Origin: Liolophura sinensis
Lineage: Eukaryota > Mollusca > Polyplacophora > Chitonida > Chitonidae
Length of the DNA: 64,000 bases
Assembly (NCBI RefSeq): GCF_032854445.1
Contig: NC_088295.1
Span: forward strand, 47,479,385-47,543,384
Direction of reading: 5' to 3'
The notes beneath the pieces were generated by a model. It saw only the letters and a program-made list of their open reading frames with translations. It made no database searches and was not told the DNA's origin. Below are positions 1-21,717 of the stretch, in pieces (the first letter of the stretch is position 1; each line of letters opens with the position of its first letter). A program made the position numbers and the translations under genes.

Positions 1-633
1 TTTTTATATTGTTCTACCTTTTCGCTGTGTCTCTTACAGGTTGGAAATCAAAGCATACATTATTTCCTTGAGACTAACTATTATATATTTTGAAAATACA
101 GAATTCGGGCTCAATAAAAATACGACGCCCATCTGCGTTTACAAATTTTGACTTGTTAACTTGTTTCAAAGTTAAGCCATAACGACAACAGAGTGACTCC
201 CAACTACAAAATGGCTTTACGCCATAGTATGGCTATTTGTCTATCGTTTAACATGACGGTAGTGACTGGCCAGTGCAAAATGTCTCCACCGATTTTCGAC
301 ATAGTATGCCTACTTGCCTATCTTTTAACATGGCAGTATTCGTCTTTTGATAAAACTACTGGTAGAATATGGTTCTTCTTGCAATATATAACACCCAACC
401 CTATCCAAGAGTAAAGATTATTCTAAATTAGTTCAATATGTCGTATGCACCATCTAATGTTAAGATTGGCAGATTGGTTCTACTGTGCCGAAAATCGAAG
501 TTTCAAAGCGACGTCACTATCTGGAAACCTGCGTATTGTTCAAATAATTAGGTTTACTGCAAAAAACTTATTTTCAAAATATTAGGAAAAAACAAAAAAA
601 AACAACTTGTATTAGTTCCTATCTGCACAATAC
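1..633. other. Left-edge intron sequence of receptor gene A
   Basis: No coding exon was recognised here. By comparison with copies B and C, the next exon of gene A (the M3 exon) should lie 0.8-1.4 kb downstream of the pore exon, which puts it beyond the left edge. The stretch is therefore read as part of that intron. Confidence 0.6.
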
Positions 634-3600
634 CTTGTTTTATCAAATTTCCAAACAGGAACCACGCCACATTCAGCTGAAGACGGTGTAGAACCATGAA
701 GCTGCAGTCTGTACAGGTACATTTATCGGAAGAATCAATACTTTGGAACGTCCCCAAAACAAATGCTGTACCCAGCAACGATATCGCGGTCAAAACCAAG
801 GCCTGCCATGATAACAGATCCACTAAAAGGCGCCAGCGAAGGTCTACGTCATCTTGGATTTTGTAATATGCCTGCATGCTGTTAATACTTACAGGGTAAG
901 TAAAATCCATGGAGAGGGCTCTTTCTGGTGTCATCATTAAAGGACATGCCAAGATATCAAGTTCCTGACAACAAGCACATGGGAAAATTACGATAGATTT
1001 GAGCTTAAGCAATATTTAAAAATCTATTCTTTTTAAATATGCATGTGTTTTATTTGTAAATTTGCTTTTTGGGTGTTAAATAAGTTTTATGAAAACTGAA
1101 AGGACCTCCTAAAACCCATAACAGTGTCACTGCTTATTCAGAAGTTGGAACAAATGAGAAAACTTGGGATTGAATGCCCATTAATAGAAAAAAAGACCCA
1201 GTGAAACCAAGGTTCTTTTTAAACGAAATGTGGATGAATCATCTGAATTTTTGAAGATTCATTTTGTCCCAGTTTGTAAATAACAAAAATAAGAGATCAC
1301 CAATCAAGGCGAGAAATACAAACCTCGTTAATAAGCATGTCGAAAAGTTTCGACCACTTGTAGTCGGTGTCATTCAGGTCGATATACTTGATGCTGAAAA
1401 AGTCAGCGTTAAAATGAACCTAAGCAAACCTGAAAACATGTGCCTGGCATATTTAGAAACATTCCTTTCGAGAAAGTCGAATGACCCAAATAACCTTCGT
1501 TCAAGTATACCATGGACAATATGGGTCATACCACTTTCTCCAAATGCCAGGCACCTATCTTTAGGCTTGCTAAGTTTTCTGTTAAGCATTACTTATATCA
1601 CATATTCGAAAGAAGAGATGATAAATTAGTAATTGTAACTAACGTAATTAAAAAAAAATTTTTCATTGTTTCCTTAATCAGTGATATAATCACTTAACCC
1701 CCGCTTAAAGAATGGCTTAATTCTACATGGGAATCAAGTCTGCCAGTCAAATAAGAGAAATTGTTCAATATATATGACAGTGAAATCACAACTAAATAAA
1801 TGAACAAAAAAAAATCATTTGTCACGGTTTAGATATTAAATTCATTACTGTTTCTAAATAATGTAAAGTTTCTTTGTTATCTTAAATTTATGGCTGGCTC
1901 CGTGTCATAATGAAGCTCAGGCAAAGGTCAGTGCTTTTCCGTTATCGTTCTCGATATTCTACTATCTGACATGTGAAGAATTCTTTACTTTAACGATAGT
2001 CACCAATCAAATACATTAGTATATATTCTTCAGACGGCTAGGCAGAGTGCCAAAAGCAGGCGAAATAACAAAAGGAATAAATATCGTTATATACAGACGT
2101 ACTTGAAGTTGAGGTAATGCGCCATTTCTTCCAGCAAAACGATTCCTAATCCTGTGTAGATTTGAACCCCGTCATTAGTCTTCTTCTTAACATACGGTTC
2201 CCACTGGGGTTGTACAAAATATAAACTTTATGCGATAAGAAGGATTCTCCAGTATTTTTTTGTCAGGGTTGACAAAGACCACTTTGGTGTTTGCTGTTAT
2301 GTTTTGCAGCAATTTGTACACCAGTACACGAAGACGACTTACTTGTGTCTCAGAGTTCAAGATCGGTTGTGTTGCCAACAGTTCGTGTTTTGTCTATCCG
2401 ACAGGAATGAAGATAAAAAGAAACTTGACAGATACTTTCCACCTACAAGTTATAGCTGTTGGAACGCTACGTGGGAATACATATCTATCACGAACTTCCG
2501 AACAATCACCACAGAAGATACATGTGAATTAAAGAAAGCACGATGCTTGTTGCATTACTGATGTTAAGTGACCTAACACTGATTAAACACTATTAAAACC
2601 ACCGCCCCTGTAAACAGGCTATGTATTTGTCAATTTGGCAACAAAGAAAATGCGTTTTTATATTTCCACAGGACCTCTCTATTGTGTCATAAGACAGAAC
2701 CTTTTAAACGTGTGCAATCTTATTACCAGACGGAGAAATCAATACTGAAAACGTGACAGTTCTGACGTTGATTTGATTTCTAAACTTATGTTAACATTCG
2801 ACTAAGAATGCATCGTGCTTCATACCAGATGTTCAGAAATTGATTTTGTAACGTTCTCAATGGAAATGGGAAACTATAAAAGGAAGTTGTCGTAATAAAC
2901 ACATATAATTGAGAAAAGACGCTTTATTGAAAGTATGAACAGTTAAGTATATAGAACACGATCTCACCTCAGCAACCCCAACCAGAATCGTTCGACCCTG
3001 AAGCCCCGTGACAAGGTTCGGGAAAAGCCTGTGCTCATAACTCGAGCTAAAATAACGCTCATCTTCGCAAATGTTAATGTCTTGAACCAAACGGAAATTC
3101 CTGTCGTTTCCCGAATGTTCCAAGGTCATGAGGTCAACAGAACATCCAGAATCCTGAGTTATCGTCTGGAAAACCGGACAAAAAGAATGACTGCGAACAT
3201 CCCCCAGTGCTAACATTTAACAGAGACCTTTAGTTAGAAGTTACAAGTTCAGCTGGTAACATCAATCTAAAATAGGTAAACTAGTTATGGCTTGAAATTA
3301 CGGAGTTACAACTTGTAACTTATAACCGAAGGTATCTAATAAAACATCTCCATGTTCACGCATAGATATTTACTTTCCAATCTTATGTTCGGATCTGCGC
3401 CTCATCAGTTCCTTATCTGTCTGTGTGAAATAAAATATCTGGCTATTAACCCAGCGTTAAGCAAGTCTATATTTTAGAATAACTTGTCCTTTACTCAGCT
3501 GTACAGCACTATGCCTCATATATTCATTGGGGTGTGGGATTAGTTCGCATTAAGTGTTACGTCTTGGCAACAGCACACTAATACTCTAGAGACATTTTTA

Positions 3601-6600
3601 ACTATCGTGTCTTAGCTCTCAGTTTCATATTTTTCCGTAAATTTGATCGGTTGTGCATTTCAAACAAAATGCCAAAATATGTATTTGAAAGTGTTTACTT
3701 CTTTGAAAGCATTCAACATAAGTGACCCTTTTGGAAACAATATTTGATTTGCCACAACACCTAAATATATACCGTGGCTGTTTCTTTTCCACATTTCAAA
3801 TGGGCGATTCGTGATTTGTGAAGTGTAGCTCTTACCTTTGGATACAAGTACGCAAAATTAGTAAACTTGTCAACCATCGCCACAGGCAGACTTGCCTTTG
3901 CAACTATCAACCATCTGGAGGAAAACAAAAAATTTGCCGAAGACCAACTTCTGACCTGAAACAAAAAAGCCACACTAAATAATATCTCGTAAAAGAGATT
4001 TAAAAACAGAAAGATTGTCACTGAAAAGCGTTATATTAAGGTATAAGACGCACAATGAAAAACAGTACTTGTTTTTTTTTTTTTTTAAAGGGACAGTTCA
4101 AAACCATTGAATGGAGGCTTCAATTATGACGTTATATCGTCATAACTGATAAGGACGCTTAACAAAATAGTTGACTGCTAAGCATATATTTAGTGTTCAC
4201 AAGCGTGAAACAAGGTTAAGAAGAGATTTTCCACCAATCTGGACCGTTTTGCTTTAGAAACTTCACCTTAAAAATGTCACAAACGTTTAGCTCCCCAACT
4301 TTCTGCATCTCAGTGTCTACTCTAAATAGCTTTTTTGCGAAACTCTTTGAAGGCGATCATGTTATGGTAAATGTGATCATTAATAATTTTTGACAAGTTA
4401 CATGATACAATAGGACTATTTTTATCTTAAAAGATAAAAGAGGTTGAAATCAAAACTCGAAATATAAGAGATACCGGCCTGCACGTACCTTGTTGATGAT
4501 TTCTTCAACGCAGTCTATTGGACAGATGACCAGGTGAAGGCGGCCGTTCAAATCTTGACGTTCAAAAACACCACGGTCGATTTTATCACCGTCCAAGTTT
4601 GACAATAGAGTAAGTCTGACTTCAAAAGATTGTGTAATCATCTTTAAAACGTCATTCGAATCATCTGAAAACAATGATTATATCACTTATATCAGATTGT
4701 TTTGACTCGTTGAAGTGAAGCAGAAGATCAAATTCCTAACTCTACACTCCTTTGAATATAGTTTGCCTTTTTTCTTAATTTTCACTAATCGGAAAACTAT
4801 AGGTTTCATTAGTTAATAGTGCATCTAGTACGTACATCTTTGTCGTTATTTTTGTACAGGCCATCCCACAATCTCAATCCCCAAAATATTTACAGTCTGA
4901 CATTCAAGAAAGTAGTTGCCTCTATGGATATGAGTATATTACACACAAGATTAGTAAGCCCCCCCCCCCCCCCCTTGCCAGAGTGGTTAGTGTACTGGTG
5001 CAGCAGAATAACTCAAAGGCCTCTTGATCCAAATCCAGCTCATGCTGGCTTCCATAGCTCCCATTTCGGTCGTAGTTGGGAAGGTCTCTCAGCAACTTGC
5101 GGATGGTTGTGGGTTTTCCCCGGGCACTGTCAGGTTTCCTCGCACGATAATGATGACCACCGTCGAATAAGTAAAATATTCTCGAGTAAGAGGTAAATAC
5201 CAAACAAATATAAAAAAAGTGAAAAGTATGCTGTAGGTAACTGACATTTAATCTGAGATGAGACATACTGTGTTACATGTATACAATATCGCTCATGGAA
5301 GAACAAAAGGACCATTGAATGGATTACCTCTCTCTGAATTTGTGTAGACGATCATCGAGGACAAGTTCAGAGCAGTCACAACTCGGTACACAGCTTCATT
5401 GTTAATCCGTTCCTCAACGTTAGAAAAATTGCCCATTAAACAATCTATAAAAGAATGGGTTAAGATTAAATACCCGGTACCAACCATCCTTTGTTTGCAG
5501 CCCTCTCTCACCGTCGCAACTTCAGTTTATTCTCCATTAGAAATACATTATTGGTGTATTTGATTATTGTGTAACGTCATACCCAAGAATACTCGGCTAA
5601 CACTATGTAGTGAGGGAACTGAAAAGCCGAATTTAATTGTCCTCGGCATGTGTCGCCAAACGCGGCCGTCCTTACCTAGGGCGATCAGATGTCGTACCCG
5701 TTTGATGTAAACATGTCCTCAGGTCGTAGATTGTCCGTCAACTGCATTTCATGGTACGCGCAAAAACCACACTAGATTGGCCAATCTAGAGCATGCCAAC
5801 TGCTCGTTCACGAGAATCGTTCATTTCTCAAAGCTGGTTAGCGTGTTTTTTTTTCTAATCACCAGCAAATTCTACACATGTCTTGATGCTTAGCCAAATG
5901 AAATTGTGGTCACCTCGCACAAGTGCAGGTCGCGTTTTCACAAAAGAGCGTGCTACATGCACCGCGCGGGGTTCACCACAATTGCAATGGTCCGATGCGT
6001 CTGGTCAGACCTAGTCATAGTGATATTAGCCCATATTAACTAACTTGTGCTACCCCTTTCCAATAAAAATTTTTTTTTTCAGACATGAAGGTTTTTCAGT
6101 TTATGTACCTGGCTTGCTTCCGACCCATTTCAGTTTGCGGAACCTATATAATCGCGTACTGTATTGTCCAGAAACAAGAACATGTCTTGGTATTATAGGC
6201 TATATATTCTACAATACTCCGATCTCCAAAAAATAAACTTCCGTACTGTTAAAGAGACATTGTCGATGGTGAAAAAATTCTGGTGTTATCTTAGACGTTA
6301 TTTACATTAAGTTGAGACTTTCAAATGTCTACTGACAAGTAGGCTAAGCATCTAAGCATCCCCGAGACCTGAGACTTAGCATCCCCGAGGCCTGGTCCCT
6401 TTACATTGTTTTAATGTGATTGTATGTTAAATGTGATGACAACACATCACTTTGAGTAATTCTAGACCAGTGACATCTAATAAATTGCAATTAGCATCAC
6501 TGCATTTTTTTTACCTACTTCTGCTTAAGTCATGGTGCCACGGGACGTGTAAATCGCTACTATTTATGCATAAATATGAACAGTTGAATAAAATCCTGTC

Positions 6601-7967
6601 TGAGGTAAACTGACAAGAGGCCGTATTTCACCAGTTACGTGCGATCATTTGACAGTATCACACTGTCGTCGCTGCTCTGCTTTTACTCTCCATGATGTAC
6701 GATTTTAATTACAATGTATCTGACTTTGAGTGAACAATCAAATGCACACTTTTATCCGGCATTTACCTTGGACCATCAACTCACTCAAATCGCTATATTT
6801 AGAAACATGGTCTAAGTCTGACATTTTTGACTACACGACGGGAGATGTTCAGCGAAGTTCAAATGTCAGACACCGTATTCTTTTGTAATGATGCGGCCTA
6901 CCACGCAACTTCAGTTCTGCTGTAAAATTCGATAGGAATTAGTGTCTGGTTTACTAGACTTATAATTCGCTGTCAATCTATCATATTGCTTGGGAACCTT
7001 TGCGCTGCCTCATTTGCATGTTATCTCGCCGGTGGAAGAGTTTACACCATTTCCATTTACAATTCTCTTAACTGACATATTTGGGGAAATATAGGCCCAG
7101 GAGGTTTAATTTGGGGTGAAATCCAATCATTTTTACTTAGCTGTACCAACTCATACAATCTGAATTTCTTTCAGCGGTGTGTCCCTTGCAGGGTAAGCGT
7201 CTTTTTGCAATGTTTTAATGTTATTGTATAATGAATGTGATGACAACACAGCATCTTGAGTAATTCTAGACCAGTAACGTCTAACAAAGTGCAATTAACA
7301 TCACCGCATTTGTTTTGGCCAAATTCTGCTTAACCCGTGATGCTAGAGGCGTGTAATTTGCAACGGTTAGCATAAAGCCCTGACTGAGGTAAACTGACCG
7401 TATTTCACCGGTTACCTATGACCATATGTCAGCTATCACACTGTCGTCGCTGCTCTTGTTTTACTCTCCATGCAGTACGTCTTTAATTATATTAATTAAT
7501 CTGTACGTTTAGTATGATACACCCCACTCAACATATCACCGTCAAAATGTATGACGCTTTAGCATAAAATAAATTTACATTTACATACGCATTCTCGGGA
7601 GGCAAGTGGAAAACGGACAAAAAACAAACACACACATACTGAAAAAAACACAGAAGTCGATACGTGGAATTTTCCAGCATAATAAACAGATAGCCCGTAT
7701 GGAATGATCAAGTCTACTAAAAATTAAATACCTTTAAACACACTTACCTGGCCTTGATTGTTGTGACTTAACCACAAATGTCATGAAGCTAACACCAATC
7801 GTATAAAGTACAGTGCATTCAGACATGACTGAAAGCATAGTTCGCTCTGAAAGAATTGAAGTACTTGGTTTAAAGCTGTATATTGATCGCTGTGACCCAA
7901 CCACAAATGTCATGAAGCTTACACCAATCGTATAAAGTACAGTGTATTCAGACATGGCTGAAAGCAT
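634..7967 (-). CDS. Ionotropic-glutamate-receptor-like channel, copy A (3' part cut off by window edge)
   Basis: Eight coding exons, in order: 7748-7838 (or to 7967), 5328-5444, 4489-4664, 3836-3955, 2968-3165, 2103-2203, 1324-1393, 634-964. All junctions are GT-AG and their phases agree. Exon 1 gives a hydrophobic signal peptide. Exon 6 begins W-E-P-Y, the usual start of iGluR S1. Exon 8 carries the end of S1 with the ligand-binding arginine (T-P-E-R), M1 (LLSWQALVLTAISLLGTAFV) and a pore loop ending G-N-L-I-K-Q-G, with lysine where AMPA and kainate receptors have Q or R. M3, S2 and M4 lie left of the window. Known of the family: tetrameric cation channels gated by small ligands at the plasma membrane. 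There is no room for a full amino-terminal domain, as in most IR-type receptors. The ligand is unknown. Exon 1 is tandemly duplicated (see findings). The exon 5 acceptor could also be at 3153. Confidence 0.82.
4975..5216 (+). repeat. tRNA-derived SINE, degenerate copy
   Basis: Plus-strand copy lying in the intron between exons 3 and 2 of receptor gene A. It shows the degenerate box-B region, the core (GGTTTCCTCGCACGATAATG, equivalent to the family's cccaccataatg) and the 3' end near the (AAAT)-like tail. A poly-C run sits just 5' of it. Confidence 0.8.
6340..6700 (+). repeat. Dispersed repeat family R2, copy 1
   Basis: Shares long stretches with 7200-7480: the aagcatccccgaggcctgg head, a gtgatgacaacacatcac segment, and a tail reading ctgacaagaggccgtatttcacc followed by cactgtcgtcgctgctctg. 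Shorter relatives of the tail occur at 20.3, 21.3, 23.2, 23.8 and 37.3 kb, and reversed at 10.7 and 27.1 kb. No coding capacity. The class is unknown; a SINE or a non-autonomous DNA element is possible. Confidence 0.65.
7200..7480 (+). repeat. Dispersed repeat family R2, copy 2
   Basis: Same orientation as the copy at 6340-6700 and alignable to it over most of its length. Both lie in intron 1 of receptor gene A. Confidence 0.65.
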
Positions 7968-8013
7968 AGTTCGCTCTGCAATAATTGAAGTACATGGGTT
8001 AAAGTCGTATATT
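7756..8013 (-). repeat. 129-bp tandem duplication covering exon 1 of receptor A
   Basis: Two units of 129 bp in direct orientation. Each holds about 50 bp of 5' flank plus the signal-peptide exon. The downstream unit keeps the splice donor at 7747-7746. In the upstream unit the sequence switches into the second unit's flank just before the donor would come, so it has no donor but stays open in the same frame. Confidence 0.85.
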
Positions 8014-11000
8014 CCGTGGGTCAGTTTAGTTATCTCTGGCTATCACGCCACGTTTTACCCATCGATGGCTGCTATGCGTGTATTTACTGATCAAATTTAA
8101 ACACGAATCCCTGAATGCATCCGAATGGTGCGTATTTATGAATCAAATATTTATAGTGTTTTATCAGGTTAAGTTTTCATGATCTCACCCCACGAAAAGC
8201 TACCTCATGCAGTAAATGTCCGTGCTCAACAGTTAGCTTAGATGTTACCTTTGAGATGCAAGTTAAATAACATAATCCGCAGATTTGCTGCTTTGTGTAC
8301 TGTGTTCTTAGGTGCCCTTGATGGACAAAAATTAAAAACACACGTGATAAAGATATCAGTATATAAAAGCAGCCTACACGTCACAGGAAATCTTGTGCTT
8401 TACGATTTTTAAGACTTCAGGTTCTCCTCTACAACAGCTTGTTGACTACAATCACTTCGACATATCTAAATATACAAAAGAATAAACAGGATTTTGTTGA
8501 ACACTTGGGTGTGTTCTGTCTTATATGGAAGGACGGTGTCTACAGACACTGCAGTGTGGTCTTGGACAAGAGATTTTGTTGCGACAGAACAGAGCAATTT
8601 AGTGAGTTGGCTACAACTCGCATAAATACCTAATGCATAAGAATGACGCATGTCAACTTGAACGTTATAACATATTAATATCGTCCATGGCGTTATTTTT
8701 CAAGGAATAGGTTGGTATCTTAACTCGGCATTAAATATTTTTTTAGATTTATTTCAACCCAGTAAAAGTTAAGTGAAACTTCGTCTTGAGACAGCTTCAG
8801 CACGTCTTCGTTATCGAGAGTAAAGTGACGTCACGTTTACTCCAGCTCTTTAACGTCGAAGGTATTTTCAGTATAGTGTAAGCAGTAGCTTCTGGCAGAC
8901 AAAAGTTGTGGACCTCGGCGATGAAGGCCCAAGTGATAACTATAGTTTTCTCGGAAATTCGACATACTGGAAGAATATTTCTTCCACTGCTTGAACTGTT
9001 GATATTATGTGCCTATTACATCATTTACAAATAACTCCAGCGACCCTGTTTAAATAGCCTAGCTGGAGATGTACGATCGGGATATTTTTGGTTCTAGTCG
9101 TAGCCTCCGGAGGGTTGTGCTGGTGACTTTGACCCCTACTAAAATTACAAAATTACAATAGGATTGTTGTACAACTAGATTCATGCTCAACTCTGAAACA
9201 AGCCAAATATAAATTCTTCACTTGTAATAATTTCAGAGAAAAAAATGATAATTTTAAGCTGTGTCCGGTGAGATGCCATCTTATATTCCCATAAATCTTC
9301 GGCATCCCTAATGAATTTTGCGCTGACTCTGATATTTGTTATTTAGAAACTGCTGACTAAACTCTAAAATGAACAACAAAAAATGTTTTTGGGAAGATAT
9401 ATGAGGTTTGGGCCGTGACGGTATGTTACTGTCTGACATAATTTGCCAAACCGTCGTTGAATATTACACGACTTGTAAATCAGCTGCGTTTACGACTGTG
9501 GTGGTTCGTAAATGACACAGACCTGCCCCACAACACTTTGTGAAATGGCCCTTCGGCTACATGTAAACGTTATAAATGATTTCAAAATGAAATCTTATGC
9601 AGTAATTCTGTGCTATTATATGTCACTTCTTGGAGTGAATGGATAAAAGCTGCGTTGCAGCTTAAGTCGTGTGATCTGACAGGAATCTGACACAAAAATC
9701 TTGACATAGGTTGTCCGTCAAAATCTGAACCTTCCCATGCCAAAAGCTTGGAGGAATACTTAGTAACGCCAAGGGGACGCCATTTGCGGACTCATCACTA
9801 CCTGGCACTTTGTGTCTAGCCAAGAATTCGAAACTTTCATCAATAAAACTCCTGCCTAAAGTTCAGAAAATACTTTTACCATTTTCATACTTTGGATGTG
9901 CCTGTACACCAAAAATGGCCGGCTGGCAGCGAAAACTTTATACACTAACACACACAGAAATAAATTCAACTACAAACTAATAGGGTACTGGTGTCATACA
10001 GATTTGTTGTGCCACCATCTATAGTCAATGTGCAATGGTCGATATCCGGAATATGTACTAATCCGAAATTCTAATGAAATAAGTGCAAGTGTTTCTCCAG
10101 GTCAATAATCGCAAGGCAAATTCCCAAAACGGCGTTTAACACAAAAGCAACAAAGTGCTAATAAAGTATATAAAGTTAACGGAATCATCATGCAAAGAGA
10201 TGCGGTCAAAAGTGTCAGTGATGCTGGAGAGGCGTAAGGTATGTTATAGGCGAATGAGTGAAATCAGTATTTAAATTGTGTACCATGCTAAAATATAGGT
10301 TGTCGGTAAAACACGTATCTCGGTTGTGCTTTTGATTGTTCATATAGTCAACGTGGCGATTTAATTCAACATGATGAGTACATATGTTCTATAGTCCCGG
10401 GTTAAGCGGAATTAGACGCAATCATGAAGCCAAGCATCCTGAGCGTCATTTACAAAAACGTCTGTTTACTTATTTATTACGTTACACACTGAGATTCTTC
10501 AATAAAATTCGTCGACTTCTGTACCTGGTAGTAGACAGTGTAATGGAATCTTTCAAACAGTGTCTTGAGATTTTTTTGTCAGGAAAGGAATACATAGATA
10601 CAAATATCGAAATTTGTCTTGCCGACTTTTGTATAAATGGAAAGTTTTTGAGTTCGACATAAAACAACAGCGAAATAAATTAACTAGGGTAGAAACCTGA
10701 TCATAAATGTAATAAAAGATTTACAGCAGAGCAGTGACGACAGTGTGATAATTGACAAACGTTCACACTTAACCGCTGAAATACGGCCTATAAAGATATT
10801 TCTTGTGACATATTCTTGCGTACGGTAAAACTTCAAAACTTCAGTTGATCACCTGATAAGTTTCAGTATTTTCTTATGTCATCATTTATGATGATGGCAT
10901 AATAAAATGCTGAAATATTGAGTCAAAATGAAGATTTAGTTTTTCGAAGTTGCACTGTTTGTGCATTACGTAGATCATCAAGGGAATTGATAAATTAAGT

Positions 11001-11990
11001 ACACTTAGGCCAAGTAATACCTGGATGACGACGCTCAGGTTGTTTGGGGCCGTATGAGATGATTTATTGATATATACTGTCATCAAAACACATCACGTAA
11101 CACACACTATGATATATTACACCCACGTATCACGCAGACATCACAAGTGTAAATCGATATGTGGACACAACAGCTTATGTAACACAGTTATCTGCCCTTG
11201 CTGAGGTAGGCGTGACAGGCAATATGTCTCTAGGCTTATATCGACCAGCATTCATTGTCTATTGCCGGCATGACTTATTTTTCGAAAGCGATCTAAGCTG
11301 TAAGCTAATAAACAAACCATTTGCTTTTATTCAGCTTAGACGATCCCTTGAAAACAGTGAAGACAATTTGTTTTCCATCGAAATAATAAAACAGACGAGT
11401 ACCTATAAACAGATAACATGCATGTAGATACAAACAAAATTCGCCTTCCATCCCATGTTTACAGTCTGACAGCATTCAATAGGTTTGACATCGCTACCAT
11501 GGGTAAGGATTACATTTTAACACCAACTATATACAAAGAGAATTAAAATATTGTCTACCATGAAATACTGACAACCAGTTATATTGGTTCGATGTTGTCA
11601 CTTTTTCAAGTGTATGTTTAGAAACCGCCATAGTACATCTTTGCTATTGCAGAGAGAGACCAGAGAGCGGAGAGCATAGGGCAAAACCACCGACTTTTGG
11701 CAAGTTACTCACGAACTTTCACACATGTGACATACAGATGTGTACAGCTCCATACAGGTGGAAAGCAAGCGGTCTTCACCGAACGTTACAGTGTGTTCGG
11801 CAACACGAGCATTGTCAAACGTTAATCATCACCAAGGTCCGTTGACGTGAAAGCGAGAAAGTCTACAAATTGCCTGCTCTTGGCTGGTTTATAAGCTGCT
11901 CCCCGTGAGTTCAAGGTATTGAAAGGTAAGCATCTTTAATCACGAATCCCAGAGAATCACAGAGACGGTTTCTATTGTTTCTGTGATCCC
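8014..11990. other. Intergenic region between receptor genes A and B
   Basis: No gene recognised. It should contain the promoter of A (right of about 8.0 kb on the minus strand) and the 3' UTR of B. A reversed fragment of repeat family R2 lies near 10.69-10.80 kb, and a reversed fragment of another dispersed repeat near 11.69-11.77 kb. Open frames on both strands are short and show no protein-like pattern. Confidence 0.5.
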
Positions 11991-19434
<7,444 letters not shown>

Positions 19435-21717
19435 GGTCTTAATTATATGCAACACATCTTCAGTAGATTGGTGCCTACCGTTACTTGCCTTAAGCAAAGA
19501 TTCGCAAAATGATCGAAACAATACGTTATTTTAGCATGAGAGCAAGAAGCTTTATTGTAATCAATTATCTGAGAAACGGTCGGCTGTTATACACCCGAAT
19601 GTTCGTCAGGTATTAGTATATTCGTACTCTGGCAATATTTACACAGTGGTTTCACTATCTGTTAGCTAGACAATCCATATCGGCAGCTATACGTGCGCAC
19701 GTTCGCATGAAAAGTTTTTTCACGACCTAAATCAATAACGTGTGACAGTGCGTTAACAGCAGGGCACCACACTATTGTTAATTCATAATAAATAATAAAT
19801 ACACAACTGATTGCATTTTAGTTCTATAAATCGGCTTTGGGCCTCAGCTTGGTAAACACTGTGATTATACCCGGAACACGCAAACTCCCAATCGCCATCC
19901 CTGCAGAACCTTTCTGTGTTTTTGCAAAAAATGTAGTGGTGAACATGAAATCGTTTTTGAAATAGCGACATAGTATTTGCCTAATTATCTAAGCCGCGGT
20001 CGAGTTGTAAGATGCATGGTTTTCAGTCGATAGGACACACGAGTTGTGGGTTCAAACCCGACTTTGTAGGATGTCTGTAGATTCTCCCTCCCTCACTCTT
20101 TAAGTGGCTTTGGTAACAATAAGTGTGACTGTTTGAGCAGTGTAACGCTTGGAGGCCACTTGTCTCTTGTCTGAAAGTTCGCCAGTAACTTGACAAAGGT
20201 AAGCTCTTTACCGAGGGGTTTTTCTGCATCTAAAGCATTAAACCACGACCTGTTATTGAAGCACCTACATGTACATGAGCAGTTAGAATATAACCCAATC
20301 TGAAGCAAATTGACAAGAGGGAGTATTCCATTTTTTAAGAGTGAGATTTCCTAACCACAACACAGTCGTCGTGGCTGTGGTTTTAATCTCTGTGCTGTAC
20401 AATTTTACACTTTGTGATTGACCAGTGAAGTATACGACGCCCACAATTCACAGAACAACATTCAGTTCTGTAAAACAAACAATGTAAGCATTAAAAAAAT
20501 GGGTTTATGATGCTCAAAGTTGTGCCCTTGGCTAATATCTAATTCAGTATTGAGAATTTTATTTGACTTATGACCTGGCAGAACATGACCTTGGATATCG
20601 CCGTATATAGATCATCGATATCCTGGTTTATTCCATTGCAGTCTGTGTATTTGACAATGGAAAAGCCAAGATGCATATGAGTTCACGCTCTGAATATTAA
20701 GTTCTAGTGGTACATGTGGTGGGACGAAAGCAATTGTGTACAATGAGGTATCATTTCATATGCTGCCAGCTGGAAATCTTTCGTTTTGATCCGAGATGAT
20801 AATGTTAGAAATTGCTCATGCCTTTTGGGTTTGTATAATCTGTTTTACTGAAGATAAATTGGAAATTGTGGTAAGATGCTTGTTACCAGATAGAGATGAT
20901 AATCACTGTGACATCTTACTGTCTTACTGTCCAAACTGTGTTTTTTAGTATAAGTTCAGATTTAACACATCTTAAACAAAAAACAATACAATTTTGGCAG
21001 TTTATGGTACAAAATAAGCTGAAAGTGTCACATATCGACAAAGTATGTTATTCTAACCGTGTAAATATTCATACTATATAGAATAAGTGTTTTCCCATTG
21101 CCTCCTTACGAATGTCTATGTTTCTTTCAGTCATGTTTTTCTCACAGATTTCGTGACTTGGGCTGACATTATATTCACATGTTTTCTATCCACAAATGAA
21201 GTAGTGAACAGTATGTTGTTTGATCACAAATAAATAAAAAAATAGGTAAATATACATCAAATCTTTTATTGACAAAGTATGCAAATAAAAATACCCAAGG
21301 GCAAAGTTAGACATTTCAAATGGACAGTTAGAATAAAACCCCGAGGTAAACCGACAGGGGTCCCGATTTCACCGGTCATCTATGTGATTATTTCCTCGCT
21401 GCCGAACTGTCATCGCTGCTTTACATTTTACTGTCTTTACTTTAGTCTTTTATATCAAACAGAGAAATAGAGTATTATAAGAACGTTGTAAATTTAAGTT
21501 TTGGAATCTATTGGAAAATGTTAATATAATATGACTTGCAAGTTTATCTAAATCTTTGAGTAGGAATATGCAGTAGGAATTTCGTGAAAAGTTGACATGC
21601 TCATTTGTACCACACATAAGCAAATCGTTTGTTTTAGAATGTTCATGTCAATGTTCCAAGAGCCGTATGGGTATCGACGACGCACATCAAATCCCTTTGT
21701 TGCCAGCAGAATAGATT
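19435..21717. other. Intergenic region between receptor genes B and C
   Basis: No gene recognised. It holds a possible tRNA-headed repeat at 20010-20280 (box-B-like GGGTTCAAACCC at about 20050), R2-like fragments at 20.28-20.40 and 21.31-21.44 kb, and otherwise AT-rich sequence. The promoter of B and the 3' UTR of C must lie here, but I see no decisive signal for either. Confidence 0.5.
20010..20280 (+). repeat. Possible tRNA-headed repeat (family R4)
   Basis: Has a box-B-like gggttcaaacccgac, then a body reading gttcgccagtaacttgacaa, which recurs at 16.93-17.00 kb and, reversed, at 11.69-11.77 kb. Box A is not convincing. It may be a second SINE family. Confidence 0.45.
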
